Positions 7,070 through 13,852 of a stretch of 16,854 nucleotides of DNA are shown here, one piece after another (the first letter of the stretch is position 1; every line of letters starts with the position of its first letter). The position numbers were made by a program, and so were the translations under genes. The notes below the pieces were generated by a model, which made no database searches, was not told where the DNA came from, and was given only the letters and a program-made list of their open reading frames with translations. Origin of the DNA: JBLHOS01 sp047623825 (GTDB taxonomy: Bacteria > Pseudomonadota > Alphaproteobacteria > Rhodobacterales > Rhodobacteraceae). The stretch is taken from the NCBI GenBank assembly GCA_047623825.1, contig JBLHOS010000065.1, positions 1 to 16,854 of the forward strand, in the 5' to 3' direction.

Positions 7070-8071
7070 TCACAGATATTTGCCCATTTCGACGGCGGTG
7101 TCAGCCATCCGATTGGAAAAGCCCCATTCGTTGTCATACCAGCTAAGAACCCGGCACATTGTCCCCTCAAGCACTTTGGTCTGATCGGTGGCAAAAATAG
7201 AGCTATGGGGGTCGTGATTGAAGTCCATTGAGACAAGTTTGTCATCGGTTACGTCAAGAACACCAAATAGTGGGCCTGCGGCGGCGGCGCGCATTGCGGC
7301 GTTGATCTCCTCTGCGGTTGTCGCGCGCGACGCTTCAAATGTCAGATCGACAACGGATACGTTGGGCGTCGGGACACGGATCGCGACACCGTCAAGTTTA
7401 CCGTTCAGCTCTGGCAACACCAGACCAACGGCGCGTGCGGCACCTGTTGATGTTGGGATCATGCTCATCGCAGCGGCCCGGGCGCGGTAAAGATCAGAAT
7501 GCATAGTATCAAGCGTTGGCTGATCACCGGTATAGGAATGGATCGTGGTCATGAAGCCTTTGGTGATGCCGATTGTATCGTTCAGCACCTTGACCACAGG
7601 CGCCAAGCAATTGGTTGTGCACGACGCATTTGAGACGATCAGATCAGTTGCACTCAGGGTATGGTGATTGACACCGTAGACGATGGTCTTGTCCGCGCCC
7701 GTTGATGGGGCAGAGACCAGAACCCGGCTCGCGCCGTTTTCCAAATGGATCATTGCCTTGTCTTTGGCAGCGAAAATCCCGGTACATTCCAGCACGATAT
7801 CCACATCGGCCCATGGCAAATCGGCAGGATTGCGAATTGCGGTGACTGCGATCGGGCCACGACCAACGTCAATTGTAGTCTCAGTTGTGGTCACGGTCGC
7901 GGGAAAGCGGCCATGAACACTGTCGAACCGCAACAGATGTGCGTTGGTTTCCACAGGCCCCAGATCGTTGATCGCGATCACCTCGATATCGGTACGCCCG
8001 CTTTCAATGATGGCGCGCAGAACGTTGCGGCCGATCCGACCAAATCCGTTGATTGCCACTTTGACAGCCAT
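7070..8071 (-). CDS. gap1: Glyceraldehyde-3-phosphate dehydrogenase, type I, paralogue 1 (NAD-type signature)
   Basis: 333 residues. It oxidises glyceraldehyde-3-phosphate to 1,3-bisphosphoglycerate, and the reverse. The Rossmann start is INGFGRIGRNVLRA. The nucleotide-selecting loop reads AIND (Asp36), the residue that holds the adenosine ribose of NAD. The catalytic Cys151 lies in SNASCTTNCLAP, followed by TTIHSYTGDQPTLDTMHSD and IPTSTGAARAVG. The C-terminus WYDNEWGFSNRMAD is conserved. The ATG at 8071 is preferred to the longer frame from 8167: AAAGGGAAAACATT precedes it, and the extra residues are not GAPDH-like. Operator-like palindromes lie upstream, and pgk follows. Together with pgk it is the main glycolytic pair of the window. 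Confidence 0.95.
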   Translation of the reverse strand: MAVKVAINGFGRIGRNVLRAIIESGRTDIEVIAINDLGPVETNAHLLRFDSVHGRFPATVTTTETTIDVGRGPIAVTAIRNPADLPWADVDIVLECTGIFAAKDKAMIHLENGASRVLVSAPSTGADKTIVYGVNHHTLSATDLIVSNASCTTNCLAPVVKVLNDTIGITKGFMTTIHSYTGDQPTLDTMHSDLYRARAAAMSMIPTSTGAARAVGLVLPELNGKLDGVAIRVPTPNVSVVDLTFEASRATTAEEINAAMRAAAAGPLFGVLDVTDDKLVSMDFNHDPHSSIFATDQTKVLEGTMCRVLSWYDNEWGFSNRMADTAVEMGKYL

Positions 8072-8153
8072 AATGTTTTCCCTTTGATGCGGCCGTTTGT
8101 TGGCCGGGTCTCGTCCGGGGCACAGGCTGGATCTGGCCACCTTTGCCCGCCGC

Positions 8154-8165
8154 GTTAGCGTTAAC
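8154..8165. promoter_or_regulatory. LacI-family operator-like palindrome upstream of gap1
   Basis: GTTAGCGTTAAC is one base from GTTAGCGCTAAC. It lies 82 bases upstream of the gap1 start. A much weaker TAGCGC core (8176-8181) is centred exactly 20 bases further upstream, and an intact half-site GTTAGCGCC (8221-8229) overlaps the stop codon of the small gene ahead of gap1. Confidence 0.55.
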
Positions 8166-8221
8166 ATCGCTTCTCTAGCGCGACACCTGGTGAAAAGAAA
8201 GGGCGAGATGCAGACAGCGCG

Positions 8222-8365
8222 TTAGCGCCAGAACGCAACCCATTCGACAAGCCGCGCAAATTCTTGTGCAATGCGGACCATCAAGTCATAGTCGAGAAAG
8301 AAGTAATCGAAGGCAACAACACCGACAAGTGTCAGGCCAAGCCAGAACGCAATCGTATTTGTCAT
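8222..8365 (-). CDS. Small single-pass membrane protein of 47 residues between the two gap genes
   Basis: Reading the minus strand from the ATG at 8365 to the TAA at 8222 gives 47 residues. It starts MTNTIAFWLGLTLVGVVAFD, has one membrane segment (about residues 4-23), an aromatic-acidic turn (YFFLDYD), and an amphipathic C-terminal helix with RIAQEFARLVEWVAFWR. I recall similar unnamed short proteins ending in a 'LVE/DLIE..AFWR' pattern near gap in relatives, but I cannot verify this here. There is no strong Shine-Dalgarno upstream (only TTAGAG). It sits 72 bases after gap2 and 150 bases before gap1, in the same direction, so it is probably read from the gap2 transcript. The function is unknown. 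Confidence 0.65.
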   Translation of the reverse strand: MTNTIAFWLGLTLVGVVAFDYFFLDYDLMVRIAQEFARLVEWVAFWR

Positions 8366-8437
8366 CGGTAAACTCTAACAGTCATTTCGCGTCAAGATCG
8401 CCGCAAATGCACCGCCGGGCAAGGGGCTTGGATCACC

Positions 8438-9442
8438 TTAGTGGATTAGGCGGCCCATTGCGGCGGCAACATCGGCCATCCGCACCGAAAAACCCCACTC
8501 GTTGTCATACCACGCAAAGACGCGAACGGTCCGTCCACCAACAACTTTGGTCTGGTCAGGCGCAAAGATACAACTTTGTGGCGTGTGATTGAAATCGATC
8601 GAAACTTTTGGTTCAGGATCATAGGACAGGACCGCGCCCATATGGCCGGCTGCGGCCTCGCGCATCACTTCATTTACGTCTGCGACGGTGACGTCCCGGC
8701 TGGCCTCAAAGGTCAGATCAATCGCGGATACATTGGGTGTTGGGACCCGGAGCGCGGTGCCATCTAGGCGACCGATCAGTTCGGGAATAACCTCACCAAT
8801 GGCCTTTGCGGCTCCGGTCGAGGTTGGGATCATCGCCATGGCTGCGGCGCGTGCCCGGTACAAATCATCATGGCGACGGTCCAAAGTCGGCTGATCGCCG
8901 GTATAGCTGTGGATTGTCGTGGCAATGCCACGCTCAATCCCAATGGTGTCATTGAGAACTTTGACCAAGGGCGCGAGGCAATTGGTGGTACATGACGCGT
9001 TTGAAACGACATGATGCCTGGCCTCAAGCTCCCGGTGGTTCACGCCATAAACGATGGTTTTGTCGACATTGGTGGCAGGGGCCGATATCAAAACCCTCTT
9101 GGCGCCGCGTGACAAATGCACTGCCGCCTTGTCACGATCGTTGAATTTTCCTGTGCATTCCAGAACGACATCGCAACCCTCCCAGTCCAGCTCTTGCGGA
9201 TCATAGGTCGAGAACACCTTCATAGGGCCGCGGCCCAGGTCCATCGTGTCGTCAGTTATCTTAATCTCATGGCCAAACCGGCCATGGATGCTGTCGTATT
9301 TCAAAAGATGCGCGTTTGTCTTGATCGGCCCGGTTGCATTCAGCTTGATCACCTGAATATCGTTGCGCCCAGCCTCGGTGATATGGGCCAGAGTGCAACG
9401 TCCAATCCGGCCGAAGCCATTTATCCCAACCGTCACGGTCAT
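8438..9442 (-). CDS. gap2: Glyceraldehyde-3-phosphate dehydrogenase, type I, paralogue 2 (atypical cofactor loop)
   Basis: 334 residues, with the complete GAPDH fold: INGFGRIGRCTLAH, catalytic Cys151 in SNASCTTNCLAPLVK, TTIHSYTGDQPTLDRRHDD, AMIPTSTGAAKAIG and WYDNEWGFSVRMAD. The loop after the second Rossmann strand reads KLNATGP. The NAD-selecting Asp (Asp36 in gap1) is Ala36 and the next residue is Thr. In studied GAPDHs, loss of this Asp goes with use of NADP, so this copy may favour NADP and serve gluconeogenesis; that is an inference. The sequence differs from gap1 throughout, so it is not a recent copy. The ATG at 9442 has a good ribosome site (GAGGGAGAG). Two operator-like sites lie 83-114 bases upstream. 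Confidence 0.94.
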   Translation of the reverse strand: MTVTVGINGFGRIGRCTLAHITEAGRNDIQVIKLNATGPIKTNAHLLKYDSIHGRFGHEIKITDDTMDLGRGPMKVFSTYDPQELDWEGCDVVLECTGKFNDRDKAAVHLSRGAKRVLISAPATNVDKTIVYGVNHRELEARHHVVSNASCTTNCLAPLVKVLNDTIGIERGIATTIHSYTGDQPTLDRRHDDLYRARAAAMAMIPTSTGAAKAIGEVIPELIGRLDGTALRVPTPNVSAIDLTFEASRDVTVADVNEVMREAAAGHMGAVLSYDPEPKVSIDFNHTPQSCIFAPDQTKVVGGRTVRVFAWYDNEWGFSVRMADVAAAMGRLIH

Positions 9443-9524
9443 CGCTGCTCTCCCTCAAACATATAGCGACTTATACGAACCTCACTCTGACTCCGAAAGT
9501 CAGAAAACAACGTTTTTGCAGTGT

Positions 9525-9536
9525 GTTAGCGCAAAC
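9525..9536. promoter_or_regulatory. LacI-family operator-like palindrome upstream of gap2, site 1
   Basis: GTTAGCGCAAAC differs at one base from GTTAGCGCTAAC, with T before it (TGTTAGCGCAAACC). It lies in the 200-base divergent region between gap2 and the DUF808 gene, 83 bases from the gap2 start. Confidence 0.55.
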
Positions 9537-9544
9537 CTAAGGAA

Positions 9545-9556
9545 AATAGCGCTAAC
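9545..9556. promoter_or_regulatory. LacI-family operator-like palindrome upstream of gap2, site 2
   Basis: AATAGCGCTAAC keeps one perfect half (GCTAAC) and the core TAGCGCTA, with two mismatches at the other end. Its centre is 20 bases (about two helical turns) from that of site 1, so two dimers could bind on the same face. It is 87 bases from the DUF808 start and could also act on that gene. Confidence 0.5.
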
Positions 9557-9642
9557 GGTTTCGCCTGCGAGTGCGGTGTTGAAGGATTGTGTTTGAGGCT
9601 GAGTGGGGTAGCCTTGGTAAAACAACACGGTATGAGGTTCTT

Positions 9643-10599
9643 ATGAGCGGCCTTTTGGCACTATTGGATGATGTGGCAGCAATTGCCAAAGTGGCGGCGG
9701 CGTCAATTGACGATGTCATCAGTCAGGCGGCAAAAGCCGGCGCAAAGGCGGCAGGTGCTGTCATCGATGATGCCGCAGTGTCGCCAAAATACGTGCAAGG
9801 TTTCGCCCCGGCGCGGGAATTGCCGATCGTGGGACGGATCGCTTTGGGATCCATAAAGAATAAACTCCTCTATCTTTTGCCGGCTGGTCTGGCGCTGTCG
9901 GCCTTTGCCCCTTGGGCGATCGCACCTTTGTTGATGGTTGGCGGGTGTTACTTATGTTTTGAAGGGGCCGAAAAGGTCGCGCATATCGTGATGCCGGGTA
10001 AGGGTCACGACACGCACGGCCAAGATATGACGGAAGACATGGCCCACCTCGAAGAGACCAAAGTTGCAGGCGCCATCAAGACAGATTTCATTTTGTCGGC
10101 TGAGATCATGACCATCACCTTGGCCGCAATTCCCCAAAGTAATTTCTGGTTTGAAGCGGCAACTTTGGCCGTCGTGGCCGTGATGATTACGGTCGTGGTT
10201 TATGGCAGTGTCGCCCTGATCGTTAAAGCAGACGACATCGGTCTGCATATGAGCACTGAGGCACGCCTAGCAGTTACGCGCGCCATTGGGCGCTCGGTGG
10301 TACGGGGCATGCCGGGTTTTTTGGTAGCACTTACAATGATCGGCACCGCCGCCATGCTTTGGGTGGGGGGGAGTATTCTGGTCCACGGATTGGAAGAGAT
10401 GGGTTTTCCAGCGCTTGGCGATGCCATCCACGACTTGGCGGTCATAATTGCGCATTGGGTCCCCGTCACATTTGAGGGCATTACCGAATGGTTTGCGACC
10501 GCTGCCATGGATGGGATTATCGGTGTTGCGATCGGGCTGGCCCTAATCCCGGTTGTGACCAAAGTGCTGGTTCCCGCGTGGCACAGCGTTCGCGGCTGA
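9643..10599 (+). CDS. DUF808 (YedI-type) inner-membrane protein
   Basis: 318 residues from the ATG at 9643, chosen because GAGG lies just upstream and the family opens with the block SGLLALLDDVAAIAKVAA. The frame extends 18 codons further upstream with no support. Family features: DDAAVSPKYVQGF and RELPIVGRIALGSIKNK, then hydrophobic segments at about 75-105 (with PWAIAPLLMVGGCYLCFEGAEKV), 171-197, 224-249 and 288-311. A His/Asp-rich cytoplasmic or loop stretch (GKGHDTHGQDMTEDMAH) lies near 119-135. The close resemblance of the first 110 residues to E. coli YedI makes the family call firm. The function of DUF808 proteins is not established; they are listed as predicted membrane proteins or transporters. 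It is divergent from gap2, with operator-like sites between them. Confidence 0.88.
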   Translation: MSGLLALLDDVAAIAKVAAASIDDVISQAAKAGAKAAGAVIDDAAVSPKYVQGFAPARELPIVGRIALGSIKNKLLYLLPAGLALSAFAPWAIAPLLMVGGCYLCFEGAEKVAHIVMPGKGHDTHGQDMTEDMAHLEETKVAGAIKTDFILSAEIMTITLAAIPQSNFWFEAATLAVVAVMITVVVYGSVALIVKADDIGLHMSTEARLAVTRAIGRSVVRGMPGFLVALTMIGTAAMLWVGGSILVHGLEEMGFPALGDAIHDLAVIIAHWVPVTFEGITEWFATAAMDGIIGVAIGLALIPVVTKVLVPAWHSVRG

Positions 10600-10616
10600 T
10601 GCTTAGAAAGAAGATT

Positions 10617-10649
10617 GCCTCCGGCGGGAATATTGGGTCCAAGAAAAAG
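10617..10649 (+). repeat. Dispersed intergenic repeat, copy B (divergent tail)
   Basis: It begins GCCTCCGGCGGGAATATT and continues with a different, A-rich tail (CCAAGAAAAAG). It starts 18 bases after the DUF808 stop and reads in the same direction. Its 12-base head is a perfect inverted match to copy C, so a transcript across both could fold into a long stem. Confidence 0.7.
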
Positions 10650-10672
10650 CACAAATTTTAATAAAGTTGCGC

Positions 10673-10705
10673 CTTCCTTATTCCCTAAATATCCCCGCCG
10701 GAGGC
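10673..10705 (-). repeat. Dispersed intergenic repeat, copy C
   Basis: The minus strand begins GCCTCCGGCGGGGATATTTA and ends GGAATAAGGAAG. It starts 12 bases after the transketolase stop, in the same orientation as that gene. Arms 10617-10628 and 10694-10705 are perfect inverted repeats 65 bases apart, in the convergent space where a two-way terminator would be expected. Confidence 0.7.
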
Positions 10706-10716
10706 TCTAACTCTTT

Positions 10717-12732
10717 TTAAAGCCGGTCTTTTGCGGCCTGAGCCACTGCCTCGGCTGTGATGCCAAACTGAGCGTAGAGCGTTTCTGCTGGGGCAGACGC
10801 GCCAAAGCCGGTCATGCCGATAAAGGCCGCTTTGGCCTCGCGGCCACGCTCACCCAACAGCCACTGATCCCAACCTTGACGAACGGCAGCCTCAATCGCA
10901 ACACGCACGGCACCACCTGGAAGAACCCGTTTACGGTAGCCTTCGTCTTGGGCGGCGAACAGCTCCATACATGGCATCGAGACAACGCGCGTCCCGATCC
11001 CTTCGGCCTGCAGTAGATCCCGTGCGGCCATTGCGATCTCAACCTCTGAACCGGTCGCCATCAAGATGACTTTGCGTGCACCATCGGCGTCCGCCAAAAC
11101 ATAGCCGCCAAGGGCAGTTAAATTCTTGGTCTTGTGCTCTGTCCGAACGGTCGGCAGGTTTTGACGTGACAGCGCTAGGATAGAGGGTGTCGAGGTCTGG
11201 CTTAATGCAACTTCCCACGCCTCGGCGGTTTCAACGGCATCTGCTGGCCGGAACACCAGACAATTGGGCGTGGCACGCAACATTGCCAGATGCTCAACTG
11301 GTTGGTGCGTGGGTCCGTCTTCGCCCAAACCAATGCTGTCATGGGTCATGACATATTGCACAGGGACACCCATCAAGGCCGAAAGGCGGATCGCCCCGCG
11401 CGCATAATCGGTGAAGCACATGAACGTACCGCCATAAGGGCGGATGCCACCATGCAGGGCCATACCGTTCATCGCGGCGGCCATCCCATGTTCGCGAATA
11501 CCATAATAGATATAGCGTCCATCGCGGTTTTCGGGGCTGAATGTGCCCAGATCGGCAGTCTTCGTGTTGTTTGAGCCGGTCAAATCCGCAGATCCGCCCA
11601 TAGTTTCCAACATCACCGGATTGATGACTTCCAGCGCCATTTCCGATGCTTTGCGTGTTGCCACTTTCGGCAAGCTTTCTGAAATTTGCTTTTTCAGCGC
11701 TTTAATGATCGAGCTTAATTTATTTGGGACTTCACCGGCGAAGCTGCGGTTGAATTCAGCCTGCTTGCCATCCGACAGCAATGCAAAGTTGGTCTCCCAT
11801 TCTTCGCGCGCAGCCGTGCCTTGATGCCCAATTGCTTCCCACTCAGACTTAAGGTCTGCGGGGATCTCAAACGGACCATATTCCCAGCCATAGGCAGCTT
11901 TGGTGTCGGCGACCACTTTTGGATCTGTCAGCGCGCCGTGCCCTTTGGACGTATCCTGTGCGGATGATCCAATGGCAATATGGGTCTTGCAGGCGATCAT
12001 TGCCGGGCGAGGCGATGCTTTGGCCGCCACCAATGCACGATCAATATCGGCCGGATCGTGGCCGTTACATTCAAATACATCCCAGCCGGAGGCAGCAAAG
12101 CGTGCCACTTGGTCCGTGCGATCGCTCATATCGACGGTGCCGTCGATTGTGATATTGTTGTTGTCCCACATAACGATCAGGTGGCTCAGCTCATGCCGAC
12201 CGGCCAGACCGATGGCCTCTTGGCTGACGCCTTCCATCAGGCAACCGTCGCCTGCGATGCAATAGGTATAGTGGTCGATGATCTTTTTGCCCCAGCGGGC
12301 GCGCAACGATTCCTCAGCCATCGCAAAACCAACTGCATTTGAAAGCCCCTGACCCAAGGGGCCGGTTGTGGTTTCAATGCCAGTGGCGTGGCCGTATTCA
12401 GGGTGGCCCGCGGTGATAGAGCCCCATTGGCGGAAGTTTTTCACTTGCTCCAGCGTCATGTCAGCGTAACCCGTCAGGTGCAGTAACGAGTAGATCAGCA
12501 TTGAGCCGTGGCCCGCCGACAGGATAAACCGATCCCGGTCGGGCCAATTTGGTGCGCTTGCATCAAATTTTAAATGATTTTGGTAGAGGACTGTCGCCAC
12601 ATCTGCCATGCCCATCGGCATACCGGAATGTCCGGAATTTGCGGCGGCAACGGCATCAAGCGTCAGGGTGCGGATGCAGGCGGCGCGGCGCCAATGTGCG
12701 GGGTTGGCGGCGGCGAGGGATGTGAGATCCAA
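10717..12732 (-). CDS. tkt: Transketolase
   Basis: 671 residues, the usual length. It moves two-carbon units between sugar phosphates in the pentose phosphate pathway (and in the Calvin cycle where present), linking it to the triose-phosphate genes nearby. Landmarks: ANSGHSGMPMGMADVATVLY (about 31-50), FILSAGHGSMLIYSL, the TTTGPLGQGLSNAVG signature (about 121-135), the thiamine-diphosphate motif GDGCLMEG at 161-168 with the downstream WDNNNITIDG, and the second-domain blocks YYGIREHGMAAAMNG and THDSIGLGEDGPTHQPVEHL. The start is a TTG at 12732, with AAAGGA eight bases upstream; there is no in-frame ATG until well inside the conserved domain. It is convergent with DUF808 and divergent from the coiled-coil gene. 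Confidence 0.96.
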   Translation of the reverse strand: MDLTSLAAANPAHWRRAACIRTLTLDAVAAANSGHSGMPMGMADVATVLYQNHLKFDASAPNWPDRDRFILSAGHGSMLIYSLLHLTGYADMTLEQVKNFRQWGSITAGHPEYGHATGIETTTGPLGQGLSNAVGFAMAEESLRARWGKKIIDHYTYCIAGDGCLMEGVSQEAIGLAGRHELSHLIVMWDNNNITIDGTVDMSDRTDQVARFAASGWDVFECNGHDPADIDRALVAAKASPRPAMIACKTHIAIGSSAQDTSKGHGALTDPKVVADTKAAYGWEYGPFEIPADLKSEWEAIGHQGTAAREEWETNFALLSDGKQAEFNRSFAGEVPNKLSSIIKALKKQISESLPKVATRKASEMALEVINPVMLETMGGSADLTGSNNTKTADLGTFSPENRDGRYIYYGIREHGMAAAMNGMALHGGIRPYGGTFMCFTDYARGAIRLSALMGVPVQYVMTHDSIGLGEDGPTHQPVEHLAMLRATPNCLVFRPADAVETAEAWEVALSQTSTPSILALSRQNLPTVRTEHKTKNLTALGGYVLADADGARKVILMATGSEVEIAMAARDLLQAEGIGTRVVSMPCMELFAAQDEGYRKRVLPGGAVRVAIEAAVRQGWDQWLLGERGREAKAAFIGMTGFGASAPAETLYAQFGITAEAVAQAAKDRL

Positions 12733-12771
12733 GACGGGTGTCCTTTCGGCAGGGATGTGCAGCTTAACCGG

Positions 12772-12799
12772 GTGATACCAGAGGGTCGCAGAAGATCAA
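12772..12799 (-). promoter_or_regulatory. Candidate promoter of transketolase
   Basis: The minus strand has TTGATC (12794-12799), a 16-base spacer ending in TGG, and TATCAC (12772-12777), i.e. a -35 and an extended -10. The -10 is 39 bases upstream of the TTG start. A bulged inverted repeat (CCAGAG at 12778-12783 with CTCTGG at 12814-12819; GGTCG at 12784-12788 with CGACC at 12805-12809) overlaps the spacer and -35. Confidence 0.4.
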
Positions 12800-12988
12800 G
12801 CAGCCGACCGCCACTCTGGACCCGGAAATCTGCCTAAAAACCGGTTAGACTACTGTCAGATGTGCGGAAAGAGTTGCAAAATGAGGCAAGATACGATTCG
12901 CTGAGGATAGCGGCCTGAGCAGAGGCCTATCGCAATTACGCAACGAGCAGCCCGGAACGGGCGCAATTATTGGGGGCACTGGCCGAGC

Positions 12989-13852
12989 ATGAGCGATCAC
13001 GCAGATCTGGACCAGATTTCAGCGCTTGAAGAGCGCATTACGCAAGCCTTGGATCGGATCTCTCGCGGGATGCCGGCTCTTGGGGCTATGATACATTCAA
13101 CTGACGGGGCCGATCAGGTTGCAGCGCTGGAAGTGGCGTTGGAGGCAGAACGCGCCCATGTGACCGAGCTGAGTACCGTTTTGGCGAATGCGACAGCGAC
13201 AGCGACAGTCGATGATAGGGTTTTGCTAGAGGAGGCGCAGTCCGCACTGGCAGCGGCACTGGCGGCAAACGTTAAGTTGTCCGAGACTTCGGCCAATGAT
13301 GTTCGACCGCGCGTGCTTCGTCGCGCCGAGGCCGCAGCTCAGACTGCGCAAACTTTGGCTGAGCAACTTGAGGCCCAAGTGCAGGAGTTGAGTCAGCAAA
13401 ATACGGCCCTTCAGGCGCAGTTGGATGCTGTCGACACTGCAGCGGAGGCGCCAGGCGTAGACATTGTCGCTGTTACGGCTGAGATGGACGCGATGCGAGC
13501 GCAAGAAGAAGTGTTGCGCAATCGCGTCGGCTGGATGAGGGCTGAGCGGAACAAGGCGCGTGCAGAACGTGATCTTGCCCGTGATGAGTTGGAAGAGATG
13601 GCATCTGGAGGTGCAGCGCTTGCGCCCAGAATTGAGATTAGCCAACTGCGCGACGCAAATGCCGCCCTAATCGCCTCTCTCGAGAGTTTACGGGCTAATG
13701 ACCCCGAGGCTGATCAGGCTGATGCCATCACAGCTGCGCTGAGCGCAGAGTTAAACGCCCTGAAAGCAGAGCGTGCCGTTGATGCAGTTGAATTGCGCGA
13801 TATTTTGGCCGAGATGCGGCCCCTGACGGAAGAGGAGACAGCCCGTGCCTGA
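12989..13852 (+). CDS. Uncharacterised coiled-coil protein, co-encoded with ZapA
   Basis: 287 residues, soluble, acidic and Ala/Glu/Leu-rich, with no signal peptide or membrane segment. Heptad-like stretches run through about residues 40-80, 105-155, 160-205 and 215-285, e.g. AQTLAEQLEAQVQELSQQNT and AALSAELNALKAERAVD, broken by short Gly/Pro-containing gaps. I recall similar coiled-coil proteins ahead of zapA in other Rhodobacterales, ending in an 'AELxALxAxRAxDxxExxxILAEMxPL' block as here, but know of no assigned function. Its TGA overlaps the zapA GTG by 8 bases, so the two are translated together. A role at the division ring is an inference from this coupling. No good Shine-Dalgarno precedes the ATG; two hairpins occupy the leader. 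Confidence 0.8.
   Translation: MSDHADLDQISALEERITQALDRISRGMPALGAMIHSTDGADQVAALEVALEAERAHVTELSTVLANATATATVDDRVLLEEAQSALAAALAANVKLSETSANDVRPRVLRRAEAAAQTAQTLAEQLEAQVQELSQQNTALQAQLDAVDTAAEAPGVDIVAVTAEMDAMRAQEEVLRNRVGWMRAERNKARAERDLARDELEEMASGGAALAPRIEISQLRDANAALIASLESLRANDPEADQADAITAALSAELNALKAERAVDAVELRDILAEMRPLTEEETARA

Noticed and set aside
8072..8167. 32-residue extension of gap1 upstream
   Set aside because: It runs through the operator region, is not GAPDH-like, and the ATG at 8071 begins the standard Rossmann strand.
8368..8379. Operator-like sequence directly upstream of the 47-residue gene
   Set aside because: GTTAGAGTTTAC (minus strand) has three mismatches and lacks the central CG; probably chance.
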